Assembly (NCBI RefSeq): GCF_024721315.2
Contig: NZ_JANFAK020000064.1
Span: 1 to 44,291 of the forward strand
Length of the DNA: 44,291 nt
Source: Streptomyces sp. Isolate_45
GTDB taxonomy: Bacteria > Actinomycetota > Actinomycetes > Streptomycetales > Streptomycetaceae
Direction: 5' to 3'
Shown here: piece by piece, positions 32,461-41,044 of the stretch
Numbering within the stretch: position 1 is the first letter of the stretch
Layout of the letters: the number at the start of each line of letters is the position of its first letter
Made by a program: the position numbers and the translations under genes
Notes under the pieces: generated by a model
Databases searched by the model: none
What the model saw: only the letters and a program-made list of their open reading frames with translations
Told to the model about the DNA's origin: nothing

Positions 32461-33365
32461 GGTGCCGGTTCGCTCTCTCGGTCGGCGGACGGGGCGGGGT
32501 CGGCCAGGAGTTCGTTGGCCTCGGCGTAGGGAAGGGCGTCGGTGCCGAAGCCGAAGGTGCCGAGCTCGCTGATCTCGCGGGCGGCCCGGGTGAGGGCGCC
32601 GAGGGCGGCCCGCGACAGTGCGGACCCGGTGCTGACGCGGCGTACGCCGAGGGCCCCCAGGTCGGCGACGGACAGCGGCAGGGCGCCGCCCATCAGGACG
32701 TTGACGGGCCGGTCGACGGCCGAGCACACGGCGCGGATGGCGTCCGCGTCGGGCAGGGCGGGGGCGTAGAGGACGTGGGCGCCGGCGGCCTCGTAGGCCC
32801 GCAGGCGGCGGATGGTGTCGTCGAGATCGGGGCGGCCCTGGAAGAAGTTCTCGGCGCGGGCGGTGACGGTGAAGGGGAAGTCGAGTCCCTTCGCCGCCTC
32901 CACGGCGGCGGCGACGCGCTCGACGGCCTCGTCCAGGGGGCGTACGGGGTCCTCGTCGCGGCCGGTGGAGTCCTCGATGGAGCCGCCGACGAGGCCTGCG
33001 GCGGCGGCGAGGCGGATGGTCTCGGCGACGTCCTCGGGGCGTTCGCCGAACCCGCTCTCCAGGTCGGCGGTGACGGGCAGGTCCGTGGCCTCGATGATCG
33101 CGGTGGCGTTGGCGAGGAGTTCGGCGCGGCCGACGCGGTTCGCCCCGTCGGGGCGGCCGAGGCTGTGGGCGAGGCCGGCTCCGGTGGTGGCGAGGGCGGC
33201 GAAGCCGAAGGAGGCCAGGACGCGGGCGGATCCCGCGTCCCAGGGGTTGGGGACGACGAAGGGGCGCGGGCCCTCGTGCAGGTCCCGGAAGGCGATGGCG
33301 CGCCGCAGCCGGGCGGCGTCCGCGGATTCGGAAAGGGGCACGTCGAAGGAGGCTGAGTGGTTCAT
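32457..33365 (-). CDS. Isocitrate lyase/PEP mutase family protein
   Basis: The 302-aa TIM-barrel protein has family signatures: Asn-Pro-Trp-Asp-Ala-Gly-Ser-Ala-Arg near residue 40, Asp-Leu-Glu-Ser-Gly-Phe-Gly (metal-binding acid), Ser-Ile-Glu-Asp-Ser and Ala-Arg-Ala-Glu-Asn-Phe. The usual Cys loop of isocitrate lyase is absent, as is common in the oxaloacetate-hydrolase, 2-methylisocitrate-lyase-like and PEP-mutase-like branch. GAGGA precedes ATG 33365. It might make or break a C-C bond in a small-acid building block. The function in this pathway is unknown. Confidence 0.82.
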   Translation of the reverse strand: MNHSASFDVPLSESADAARLRRAIAFRDLHEGPRPFVVPNPWDAGSARVLASFGFAALATTGAGLAHSLGRPDGANRVGRAELLANATAIIEATDLPVTADLESGFGERPEDVAETIRLAAAAGLVGGSIEDSTGRDEDPVRPLDEAVERVAAAVEAAKGLDFPFTVTARAENFFQGRPDLDDTIRRLRAYEAAGAHVLYAPALPDADAIRAVCSAVDRPVNVLMGGALPLSVADLGALGVRRVSTGSALSRAALGALTRAAREISELGTFGFGTDALPYAEANELLADPAPSADRESEPAP

Positions 33366-33407
33366 GAGGGTCCTCGCTGGTGAGCTGATGGAGTGCGTCG
33401 GCCGGTG

Positions 33408-34226
33408 TCAGATCAGCTCAACGTACTCATCCCCGGCGGGTGTCGCGGCCGAGGCCGCCGTGCGGGCCAACGGGCGCAGCACGCGGGTGACGGCGTCCGG
33501 CCGGCCCTCGAAGTAGAAGTGACCGCCCTCGGCCCAGTGCCGCTCCGGCGGCGCGGCGCACTCGCGGGCCCAGGCGTCCAGCGCGGCCGCGTCGACGTGC
33601 GGGTCGTCGGTGCCGTTGAGCAGGGTGACCGGGACCTCCAGCGGGGCGGCGGGCCGGTAGTGGTAGCCGGCGACGAGCCGGAAGTCGGCCTTCAGGTGCG
33701 GGAGGAGCAGTTCCTGGACGGCCTCGTCCTCGACGACCTCGGGCGGCAGTCCGCCGAAGAAGCCGACGGCCTCGGTGAAGGCCCGGCCCTCCAGTCGGGC
33801 GGTTTCGACGACGCGTCGGGTCGGCAGCAGGGAGGGGGCGCTGCATCCGGAGACGACGAGGCCGGCGAAGCCGCGTGAGCCGTCCAGGCGGCGGGCGACC
33901 TCGAAGGCGAGGGCCGCGCCGAAGCTGTGGCCGAAGAGCAGGAAGGGCCGGTCTGTGGTGGCGCCGGCGAGGGCGATGGCGGCGGCCGCTCCGTCGGCGA
34001 GGGCGGGGACGGAGGTGAGGGCCGGCTCACGGAAGCGGTGGCCCCGGCCGGGCGGGCAGACGGCGAGGATCCGCGCGTCCTCTCCCAGGCCGGCCTGCCA
34101 GTCGAGGAAGGTCCGGGGGTTGCCGCCGGCGTGCGGGAAGCAGTAGACGCGGGCGGCGGCCGTGGCATCGTCGGCGGCAGCGGCGGCGGTCTCGGGGGTC
34201 AGGAACCAGGGGGAGGGGGCAACCAC
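33408..34226 (-). CDS. Type II thioesterase
   Basis: The 272-aa alpha/beta hydrolase is of the editing thioesterase type. It has Cys-Phe-Pro-His-Ala-Gly-Gly-Asn near residue 32, the nucleophile elbow Gly-His-Ser-Phe-Gly-Ala near 100, and a catalytic His in Gly-Gly-His-Phe-Tyr-Phe near the C terminus. It removes misprimed acyl groups from carrier domains or releases product. The NRPS here lacks an integrated thioesterase, so this or the second TEII (37265) may serve it. It starts at GTG and is the first gene of the long minus-strand run. Confidence 0.88.
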   Translation of the reverse strand: MVAPSPWFLTPETAAAAADDATAAARVYCFPHAGGNPRTFLDWQAGLGEDARILAVCPPGRGHRFREPALTSVPALADGAAAAIALAGATTDRPFLLFGHSFGAALAFEVARRLDGSRGFAGLVVSGCSAPSLLPTRRVVETARLEGRAFTEAVGFFGGLPPEVVEDEAVQELLLPHLKADFRLVAGYHYRPAAPLEVPVTLLNGTDDPHVDAAALDAWARECAAPPERHWAEGGHFYFEGRPDAVTRVLRPLARTAASAATPAGDEYVELI

Positions 34227-34301
34227 GAGGATCAGCCATTCTCTTGCCGGTCGGTCAGTGGCGGGAGGTGACGCAGTGCAGGACGGGGCGGCGACGGACG
34301 G

Positions 34302-34607
34302 TCAGTTCCAGCCAACGTCGTTGGTGGGTCCCGGAGTCGGGGTCGTGGTGGCCGGCGCCGGGGTGGTCGCGCCCGGCTGCGGGTTGTTCCAGCCGACGTC
34401 ACCGGCGACCACGTGCGGGTTCGTGTTGTTCCAGCCGACGTCGCCGAGTCGCAGGTGGCTGCCGGAGTCGGAGGTGAGGGCGCCCTGGGCGATCCCGGTG
34501 ACGACCGTGCCGACTCCGAGGGCGACGCCCGCGGCGGCGAGGGCGACGCGACCGCGGATTCCCGAAACGCGGCCGGTCCGACGAGTCACCATGTGGTTCT
34601 TCCCCAT
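34302..34607 (-). CDS. Small exported protein with three DVGWN repeats
   Basis: The 101-aa protein starts at ATG 34607 (AGGGGA upstream; ATG 34592 is also possible). An N-terminal Arg-rich segment and a hydrophobic stretch (residues 20-42) ending in Ala-Gln-Gly-Ala resemble a signal peptide. The mature part contains the motif Asp-Val-Gly-Trp-Asn three times (56-60, 70-74, 97-101), the last at the extreme C terminus. The linkers are Thr/Pro/Ala-rich. I do not recognise a family. The repeats and exported nature suggest a cell-surface or extracellular peptide. It diverges from the LuxR-type regulator gene at 34848, which may control it. Confidence 0.7.
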   Translation of the reverse strand: MGKNHMVTRRTGRVSGIRGRVALAAAGVALGVGTVVTGIAQGALTSDSGSHLRLGDVGWNNTNPHVVAGDVGWNNPQPGATTPAPATTTPTPGPTNDVGWN

Positions 34608-34847
34608 TTTGCCCAGTCCCCTCAAGTCGTTTCGTGTTCGGCCATTCCAGGAACGCCAAACCGAGGCGGTTTCCGGCGGTGGTGATCGTCGGGCGCCTTC
34701 TGCGTGTTCGTTCCTGCGGTGAGACCAAATCTCCCCTGCCGGGTCACGACGAGGTAGACCTACGATGGCTCCGGTTTACGCATTGCGGGAACCCACGGGG
34801 TCCAGACCGCTACAGACAGCTGCATACCGGACAGACAGGGGTGGCAC

Positions 34848-35705
34848 GTGGACGTAGTCAAATACGTCGAAACCGCACAGAGCGGTGCACCTGAAGCGCT
34901 GTGTGGGGCCGCGGCGGGGGAACCGCAGGCGTTCTTGCGGGAACTCGCAACGCACCTCGGGCTGTTGGCCCAGGAGGCCGCGCAGCAGGCCGCGCGACCG
35001 GTTGCCGCTCCGGCGGTGGAGGGCGGCGCGGACGAGGTGGTGGTGGGCCCCGGGGTCCGTTACTTGCATGGTCTGGGCAGCATCTCCACCGCGATCAACG
35101 ACGCCCTCGGCGCGGTCCGGCGGGACATCCTCACCGCGCAGCCCGACGGGGCGCGGCCGAGCGCGGTGCTGAAGGAGGCGCTGGAATCCGTGCGCCGGCA
35201 CATCTCGGCGGGGATCGCGATGCGAACGCTCTATCAGCACACCACGCGATTCGACGAGGCGACGAAGGAATATGTCCGCGCGGTTACCGAATACGGAGCC
35301 CAGGTTCGCACATTGGAGGAATTCTTCGACCGGCTGATCATTGTGGACGACATCGCCTTCATTTCGGCGAACGAGGACCGTACCACGGCGATCTCCATTA
35401 CCGAACCGACGATCGTACGATTTCTCCGCGACACGTTCGACAAGGCCTGGGACCGGGCGAAGCCCTTTCCCTTCGTGCCGCTGCACGCCGCGAAAGCGGC
35501 GGACGAAGTGGTTCCGGCGATCCGGGAGTCGATCAGCAGGCTGCTCGTGGAGGGCTACGCGGACAAGGCCATCGCCCGCCGCATCGGGATCAGCGAGCGC
35601 TCCCTCCAGGCCCACATCGCGGCCATCAAGCAGGAGATGGGCGCCCTCAACCGCTTGCAGCTCGGCTACCTGCTGGGGCGCAACGAGGCCACCTACGTCC
35701 TGTGA
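34848..35705 (+). CDS. LuxR-type helix-turn-helix regulator
   Basis: The 285-aa protein ends in a LuxR/GerE helix-turn-helix (about the last 60 residues: Leu-Val-Glu-Gly-Tyr-Ala-Asp-Lys-Ala-Ile-Ala, then Ser-Glu-Arg-Ser-Leu-Gln-Ala-His). The N-terminal 200 residues show no receiver or PAS domain that I recognise. They include a helical Arg-Arg-His-Ile-Ser-Ala region and a phospholipase-D-like or unknown sensor part. GTG 34848 follows AGGGGTGG. It is not a SARP and is unlikely to bind the GTCAG heptamers. Control of the divergent exported-repeat gene is the simplest proposal. Confidence 0.82.
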   Translation: MDVVKYVETAQSGAPEALCGAAAGEPQAFLRELATHLGLLAQEAAQQAARPVAAPAVEGGADEVVVGPGVRYLHGLGSISTAINDALGAVRRDILTAQPDGARPSAVLKEALESVRRHISAGIAMRTLYQHTTRFDEATKEYVRAVTEYGAQVRTLEEFFDRLIIVDDIAFISANEDRTTAISITEPTIVRFLRDTFDKAWDRAKPFPFVPLHAAKAADEVVPAIRESISRLLVEGYADKAIARRIGISERSLQAHIAAIKQEMGALNRLQLGYLLGRNEATYVL

Positions 35706-35730
35706 CCCGCCCCCGGACGCGGGGGCGGGT
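35705..35730 (+). terminator. Terminator of the LuxR-type regulator gene
   Basis: An 11-bp stem (35705-35715 with 35720-35730) with a 4-nt loop begins at the last base of the stop codon. A convergent minus-strand gene ends 39 nt beyond it, so it may act in both directions. Confidence 0.7.
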
Positions 35731-35768
35731 CCACAGCGGCGCGGGGGCGGGGTGCGGCCCGTAGGGGC

Positions 35769-36071
35769 TCAGGTCAGGGCGGTGATGACGATCGCCGCGA
35801 TCGAGGCGCCGAACACGACCGCGTGGCGGGCGTTCTGCAGGACCCGGACCCACGCGGGGAAGCCGCCCTCGGCGGCCTTGAGCAGGGCCGCGACATCGAC
35901 GCGGGCCAGTTCCTCGTCGCCCTTGCGGGCGAAGGCGGCCGTCACGGAGGGCACGGCGGTCAGGTTGCTGTACAGGATCACGCAGTTGACCAGCAGGATC
36001 ACCGACTGGAGGACGTAGGTCAGGACCGGGGCCCAGGAGACGACCGTGGCCAAGGCGACCGAGGTCGCCAT
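35769..36071 (-). CDS. Small two-helix membrane protein
   Basis: The 100-aa protein has a hydrophobic helix at about 5-32 and another at 82-99, with a charged middle (Arg-Lys-Gly-Asp-Glu-Glu-Leu-Ala-Arg). It is likely a bitopic or hairpin membrane protein with a cytosolic loop. ATG 36071 has GGGGGAA upstream. The longer in-frame start at 36239 adds a low-complexity Arg-rich head that looks like antisense shadow. I do not recognise the family. Confidence 0.6.
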   Translation of the reverse strand: MATSVALATVVSWAPVLTYVLQSVILLVNCVILYSNLTAVPSVTAAFARKGDEELARVDVAALLKAAEGGFPAWVRVLQNARHAVVFGASIAAIVITALT

Positions 36072-36254
36072 GCGGTTCCCCCGGCTGCGCGCGCGTCGAC
36101 GGCCCGGCGGCGACCGCGTACGCGGCGGCGCCCGAGCAGACCTTCGAGTTCGGCCTCCGGATCCTGCTGGGCGGGCCGGCGGCCGAACTCGCCGGACGCG
36201 ACCGAAACCGGACGGCCGCCGCCCCGCCCCGAACGACATTCCGCGCCAAGGGAG

Positions 36255-37172
36255 TTACTTCACCGCGGGGACCTCCGCCGCGGCGGCCCGCGGCCGCCTG
36301 CGGGAGACCGCGACACCGCCGAGGCAGATCGCCCCGCCGAGCAGGGTCAGCCAGCCGGGGACCTCGTCCAGGGCGAACCAGGCGATGACCACCACCACGG
36401 CGGGCACCGCGTACGTGGTGGCGCCCATCTTCCCGGCGGTGGTGCGCGACAGCGCGTACGTCCAGGTGGTGAAGGCGAGGGCGGTCGGGAACAGGCCCAG
36501 GTAGACCATGTTGAGGGTGGCGGTGAGCGGGGCCTCGGGGAGCTGGGAGATCAGCTGCCAGGCGAACGGCAGGGTGCACGCCGTCCCGACGAAGCAGCCG
36601 TACGTCGTCACCTGGAGCGGAGTGGCGTGCCGGAGCGCCGGCTTCTGCGAGACGACCCCGGCCCCGTAGGCGAGGGCGGCGACCAGGCACAGCAGCACGC
36701 CGAGGACCGAGGAGGTGCCGCCGTGGGAGGTGGACACGCCCACGACGGCCGCGCCGACGAAGGAGACGCCCATGCCCGCCAGCAGCATCGGCGGGAAGCC
36801 CTCCTTCAGCAGCCAGCCGCTGAGCAGGGCGATGACGATCGGGCCGATGTTCACGACCATCGCCGCGGTCCCGGCGTCGACCTCCTGCTCGCCCCAGTTC
36901 AGCGTCACCATGTACAGCCCGAACCAGAGCACCCCCGAGACCAGGATCCCGGGCCAGGCCTGACGCGGCGGCAGCGGCACCCGCTTGACCAGGAGTACGA
37001 CGCCCAACGCGACCGAGGCCGTCAGCAGCCGCCCCAGCGCGAGCGCCCCGGGCCCGAAGTGCTCGGCCGCGGCGCGGATGGAGACGAACGCGGAGGCCCA
37101 CAGCACGACCGTGATGGAGGCCGCGACGAGGGCGCGATGATCGGTTCTGGGATCGCCAGCCGTTTGGTCCAT
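36255..37172 (-). CDS. EamA/DMT-family transporter
   Basis: The 305-aa protein has about ten hydrophobic helices in two EamA repeats, with the typical Trp-Ala-Ser-Ala-Phe-Val-Ser-Ile-Arg near residue 25. Conserved Glu and Pro residues mark the second repeat (Gly-Ala-Thr-Thr-Tyr-Ala-Val-Pro). This is the drug/metabolite exporter family of amino-acid and metabolite efflux pumps. ATG 37172 is chosen because the longer frame runs into the neighbouring thioesterase. A link to the cluster is not clear. Confidence 0.88.
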   Translation of the reverse strand: MDQTAGDPRTDHRALVAASITVVLWASAFVSIRAAAEHFGPGALALGRLLTASVALGVVLLVKRVPLPPRQAWPGILVSGVLWFGLYMVTLNWGEQEVDAGTAAMVVNIGPIVIALLSGWLLKEGFPPMLLAGMGVSFVGAAVVGVSTSHGGTSSVLGVLLCLVAALAYGAGVVSQKPALRHATPLQVTTYGCFVGTACTLPFAWQLISQLPEAPLTATLNMVYLGLFPTALAFTTWTYALSRTTAGKMGATTYAVPAVVVVIAWFALDEVPGWLTLLGGAICLGGVAVSRRRPRAAAAEVPAVK

Positions 37173-37264
37173 GCGAGCAACGTACCGACGCCCCCCGGCC
37201 CTGCCTAGATGATCTCCGACGGGATCCGGCCGGCGCGGCCGGTACCGGTCGCGGCGCCCGCCCG

Positions 37265-38050
37265 TCAGGTCCCGGCGAAGGCCGAAAGGTCCTCGGTGAG
37301 CGCCCGGACCACGGCGTCGTGCTGCTCCGCCAGGTAGAAGTGCCCGCCGGGGAACGACCGGAAGGTGAAGGCGGCGCCGGTCAGCTGCCGCCAGTCCATG
37401 GACCCGGCCAGGCTCGCCCGCGGGTCGGACTGCCCGCACAGCACGCTGACGGGGGTGCTCAGAGGCGGCCCCGGCTCGTAGCGGTACGTCTCGATCGCCT
37501 TGTAGTCGCTGCGCAGCGACGGCAGGATCAGCTCCCGGAAGTCCGGATCGGCGAGCAACTGCGGGTCGGTGCCGGAGAGTTCGCCCAGCCGGGCGAGGAG
37601 CGCGTCGTCCCCCTCGATGTGGGTGTTCCCCTCCTCGGGCAGCAGCGGGGAGCGGCGCCCGGAGAGGACCAGGCCGCGCGGGGCCGTGCCCGCGCGCTCC
37701 AGCCGGCGGGTCAACTCGAAGGCGAGGACCGCGCCCATGCTGTGGCCGAAGAGCACCAGGGGCCGGCCCAGCCAGGGCCGCAGCGCCCGCTCGACCTCGT
37801 CGACGAGGCCGGTCACCGTCTCGGGGCTCGGCTCGCCGAAGCGGTCCTGGCGGCCGGGGTACTGGACGGTGAGCACCTCGGCGTGCGGGGCCAGGTCCCG
37901 GGAGATCGGGAAGTAGAAGGAGGCGTTGCCGCCCGCGTGCGGGAGCACGACGAGGACGGGTGCGTCCTGCGGTCGCACCGCGGTGTGGAAGCGGCGGATC
38001 CACGGACTGCCGGTGGTGCGGAGGTCCCTGGTGGTCTTGGCGATGGTCAT
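37265..38050 (-). CDS. Type II thioesterase (second copy)
   Basis: The 261-aa alpha/beta hydrolase has Leu-Pro-His-Ala-Gly-Gly-Asn, Gly-His-Ser-Met-Gly-Ala (nucleophile elbow, about residue 100) and Gly-Gly-His-Phe-Tyr-Leu (catalytic His). The ATG overlaps the stop of the acyl-CoA synthetase upstream, so the two genes are co-translated. It is a diverged paralogue of the thioesterase at 33408, whose elbow is Ser-Phe-Gly. It may serve carrier proteins here or elsewhere in the genome. Confidence 0.88.
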   Translation of the reverse strand: MTIAKTTRDLRTTGSPWIRRFHTAVRPQDAPVLVVLPHAGGNASFYFPISRDLAPHAEVLTVQYPGRQDRFGEPSPETVTGLVDEVERALRPWLGRPLVLFGHSMGAVLAFELTRRLERAGTAPRGLVLSGRRSPLLPEEGNTHIEGDDALLARLGELSGTDPQLLADPDFRELILPSLRSDYKAIETYRYEPGPPLSTPVSVLCGQSDPRASLAGSMDWRQLTGAAFTFRSFPGGHFYLAEQHDAVVRALTEDLSAFAGT

Positions 38051-39399
38051 GCGTGGTCCCCGGTGTCGTCCGTCAGCAGGAGCTTCTTCTGTGGTTTGCC
38101 CATGGCGTTGCGCGGTACGGCCGTGATGAACCGGACTTCGCGCGGTCGTTTGTGGACCGACAGGTGCGCGGCGACGAAGTCGGTCAGTTCGCCGCCCGTG
38201 ACGCCTTCGGCGACGACGAAGGCGACGATCCGCTGCCCGAGGTCGGCGTCCGGGACGCCCACCACGGCCGCCTCGCTCACCCGGGGGTGGTCCAGCAGCG
38301 CGTTCTCGATCTCGCCCGCGCCGATCCGGTACCCGCCGGACTTGATCATGTCGATGGAGGCCCGGCCGACGATCCGGTGGACCCCGTCGGCCTCGTCGAC
38401 GGCGGCGATGTCACCCGTACGGAACCAACCGTCCTCGGTGTACGCGGCGGCGGTGGCCTCCGGGCGGCCCAGGTAGCCGGAGAACAAGGTCGGCCCGGTC
38501 AGCTGGAGTTCGCCGATCTCCGCGCCGGGTTCGGCCGCGATGCGGGTCCGGATGCCGGGCAGCGGGGTGCCGACCGTGCCCGGGCGGACCTCGCCGCCCG
38601 CCCGGCCGCTGATGGTGATCAGCGTCTCGGTCATCCCGTACCGCTCCACCGGCCGGTGCCCCGTGAGGCGCTCCAGGTCCCGGAAGACCGGGGCGGGCAG
38701 GGCGGCGCTGCCCGAGACGAGGAGCCGGGCCCCGGACAGGGCCGCGGCGGCCTCCGGGTCGGCGGCGATGCGGGACCAGACGGTGGGTACCCCGAAGCAG
38801 AGGCTGCCGCCCGCCCGCGCGTAGGCACTCGGGGTCGGGCGGCCGGTGTGCACGAGGCGGCTGCCGGTGCGCAGCGCGCCGAGCACGCCGAGGACCAGGC
38901 CGTGCACGTGGAACAGCGGGAGTCCGTGGACGAGGGTGTCGTCGGCGTTCCACTGCCAGGCGTCGGCGAGGGCGTCCAGGTCGGCGGTGATCGCGGTGCC
39001 GCTCAGCACGACGCCCTTGGGCGGCCCGGTGGTGCCGGACGTGTAGAGGATGAGCGCCGGATCGGCGGTGGGCACGGCCGGGAGGGACCGGGCGGGAGCC
39101 CGGCGGGCGAAGTCGACGTCGAGTTCGACGGCGCCGGAGTCCCGCAGGATGTGCTCGCGCTCGGCGGGTCCCGCGTCGGGCGGCAGCGGTACGAACGGCA
39201 CCCCGGCCAGCAGGGCGCCGACGGCCGCCGCGACGGTCTCCAGCGAGGCCGTCGCCGTCATCGCGAAGGCCGTCGTGCCCGCCACGTCGGCGGCGACGGC
39301 GCTCGCGGCGCCCAGCAACTCCTCGTACGAGGCGGTCCGTCCGGCGACGCTCAGGGCGTCCTTGCGATCGCCGTACGTCCCGTCGAGCGCGCTCAGCAC
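38047..39399 (-). CDS. Acyl-CoA synthetase, malonyl-CoA-synthetase-like
   Basis: The 450-aa ANL ligase has Tyr-Thr-Ser-Gly-Thr-Thr-Gly-Pro-Pro-Lys-Gly, Tyr-Gly-Met-Thr-Glu-Thr, Thr-Gly-Asp and a C-terminal Gly-Lys-Pro-Gln-Lys-Lys. Its short length and Met-Thr-Glu-Thr motif with nearby His-Gly-Leu resemble MatB-type malonyl/methylmalonyl-CoA synthetases. It starts at GTG with AGGGAG and is coupled to the thioesterase. It could provide malonyl-CoA-like extender units. The specificity is a guess. Confidence 0.8.
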   Translation of the reverse strand: MLSALDGTYGDRKDALSVAGRTASYEELLGAASAVAADVAGTTAFAMTATASLETVAAAVGALLAGVPFVPLPPDAGPAEREHILRDSGAVELDVDFARRAPARSLPAVPTADPALILYTSGTTGPPKGVVLSGTAITADLDALADAWQWNADDTLVHGLPLFHVHGLVLGVLGALRTGSRLVHTGRPTPSAYARAGGSLCFGVPTVWSRIAADPEAAAALSGARLLVSGSAALPAPVFRDLERLTGHRPVERYGMTETLITISGRAGGEVRPGTVGTPLPGIRTRIAAEPGAEIGELQLTGPTLFSGYLGRPEATAAAYTEDGWFRTGDIAAVDEADGVHRIVGRASIDMIKSGGYRIGAGEIENALLDHPRVSEAAVVGVPDADLGQRIVAFVVAEGVTGGELTDFVAAHLSVHKRPREVRFITAVPRNAMGKPQKKLLLTDDTGDHA

Positions 39400-39478
39400 G
39401 GATGACTCCCTGTCGGTGGTGGAACACCAGGCTACGGCCCCGGCCCGGTGCCCGGGCCGGGTGCCCCGGCTTCCGGCG

Positions 39479-40828
39479 TCAGATCACGCCCTGGGCGAGC
39501 ATGGCGTCGGCGACCCGCTCGAAGCCGGCGATGTTGGCGCCGGTGACGTAGTCGCCGGGAGCCCCGTACCGCTCGGCCGTCTCGTACGCCACCGCGTGGA
39601 TGTCGCGCATGATGCCCGCGAGTTCCTCCTCGACTCGGCCGGCGCTCCACGCCGTGCGGCCCGCGTTCTGGGCCATCTCCAGGGCGCTGACCGCGACCCC
39701 GCCCGCGTTGGCGGCCTTGCCGGGGCCGAAGGCGACGCCGGCCTCCTGGAAGAGGTGGACGGCCTCCGGGGTGGTGGGCATGTTGGCGCCCTCCGAGACG
39801 GCCTTGACCCCGGCGGCGATGAGCGCGCGGGCGTCGTCGGCGCCGAGTTCGTTCTGGGTGGCCGACGGGAAGGCCACGTCCGCCGGGACCTCCCACACCC
39901 GGCCGCCGGGCACGAACCGGGCGGAGGAGCCGCGGCGCTGCGCGTACTCGCTGACGCGCCCGCGCTCGACTTCCTTGATCCGGCGCAGCAGCGCGAGGTC
40001 GATGCCCTTGTCGTCGATGACGTAGCCCTGGGAGTCCGAGCAGGTCAGCGGGTTGGCGCCGAGCTGCTGGAGCTTCTCGATGGTGTACAGGGCGACGTTG
40101 CCGGAGCCGGAGACCACGGCGGTGAGGCCGTCGAGGGACTCGCCGCGGACGGCGAGCATCTCGGCGGCAAAGAGGACGCTGCCGTAACCGGTGGCCTGCG
40201 GACGGATCTCGGAGCCGCCCCATCCGGTGCCCTTGCCGGTCAGGACGCCGGCCTCCCAGCGGTTGGTGATGCGCCGGTACTGGCCGAAGAGGTAGCCGAT
40301 CTCGCGGCCGCCGACGCCGATGTCACCGGCCGGGACGTCCGTGTGCTCGCCGATGTGGCGGTACAGCTCCGTCATGAACGACTGACAGAAGCGCATCACC
40401 TCCGCGTCCGACCTGCCGTGCGGGTCGAAGTCGCTGCCGCCCTTGCCGCCGCCGATGCCCAGGCCCGTCAGGGCGTTCTTGAAGATCTGCTCGAAGCCCA
40501 GGAACTTCACCACGCCGATGTCCACCGACGGGTGGAAGCGCAGGCCGCCCTTGTACGGGCCCAGCGCGCTGTTGAACTCCACCCGGTAGCCGCGGTTGAC
40601 GTGGACCCGGCCGCGGTCGTCCGTCCACGGCACCCGGAAGATGATCTGCCGCTCGGGCTCGACCAGCCGCTCCACCAGGCCCGCCTCCGCGTACTCGGGG
40701 CGTGCGGCGAACACCGGGGCGAGGGTGTCCAGGACCTCGCGCACGGCTTGGTGGAACTCGGGCTGGGCGGGGTTGCGGCGTTCGATGTCGGCCCGCAATG
40801 CGTCCAGCCGGTGCTTCGGTTCGGTCAC
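39479..40828 (-). CDS. gdhA: NADP-specific glutamate dehydrogenase
   Basis: The 449-aa protein is a hexameric-type GDH. It has Lys-Gly-Gly-Leu-Arg-Phe, Gly-Gly-Gly-Lys-Gly-Gly-Ser (catalytic region, about residue 125), Pro-Ala-Gly-Asp-Ile-Gly-Val-Gly-Gly-Arg-Glu and Gly-Ser-Gly-Asn-Val-Ala (dinucleotide fold). GTG 40828 is supported by GGAGAGGAAACAGACC. It makes glutamate from 2-oxoglutarate and ammonium. It looks like housekeeping nitrogen assimilation. It could incidentally re-form the glutamate consumed by the proposed saccharopine cycle, but that is speculation. Confidence 0.95.
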   Translation of the reverse strand: MTEPKHRLDALRADIERRNPAQPEFHQAVREVLDTLAPVFAARPEYAEAGLVERLVEPERQIIFRVPWTDDRGRVHVNRGYRVEFNSALGPYKGGLRFHPSVDIGVVKFLGFEQIFKNALTGLGIGGGKGGSDFDPHGRSDAEVMRFCQSFMTELYRHIGEHTDVPAGDIGVGGREIGYLFGQYRRITNRWEAGVLTGKGTGWGGSEIRPQATGYGSVLFAAEMLAVRGESLDGLTAVVSGSGNVALYTIEKLQQLGANPLTCSDSQGYVIDDKGIDLALLRRIKEVERGRVSEYAQRRGSSARFVPGGRVWEVPADVAFPSATQNELGADDARALIAAGVKAVSEGANMPTTPEAVHLFQEAGVAFGPGKAANAGGVAVSALEMAQNAGRTAWSAGRVEEELAGIMRDIHAVAYETAERYGAPGDYVTGANIAGFERVADAMLAQGVI

Positions 40829-41044
40829 GGTCTGTTTCCTCTCCAGGCTTCGGTGCCGGGCGTGCGGGCCCGCGGAAGCGGAGGGTACCCCGGGCACCTG
40901 TGCGCGCCGAACGGTGTCCATCGGTTGAAACCGGGTGGTATCAGCTCATCGGATTTCCCGGGACGCCGTGGATCTCCGCCCGTAGGATCGGCCGCGTCCG
41001 TCAGCTCGATGACCGGATTTCGACTACGCACGGGGGAGCTCAAC

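Noticed and set aside
34227..34301. SARP heptamers upstream of the right-hand operon
   Set aside because: TCAG occurs at 34232 and 34255, but the 23-bp spacing and single pair do not fit an 11-bp array.
34848..35705. Cognate activator of the GTCAG heptamers
   Set aside because: It is a LuxR-type protein without the OmpR-like DNA-binding and BTAD domains of a SARP.
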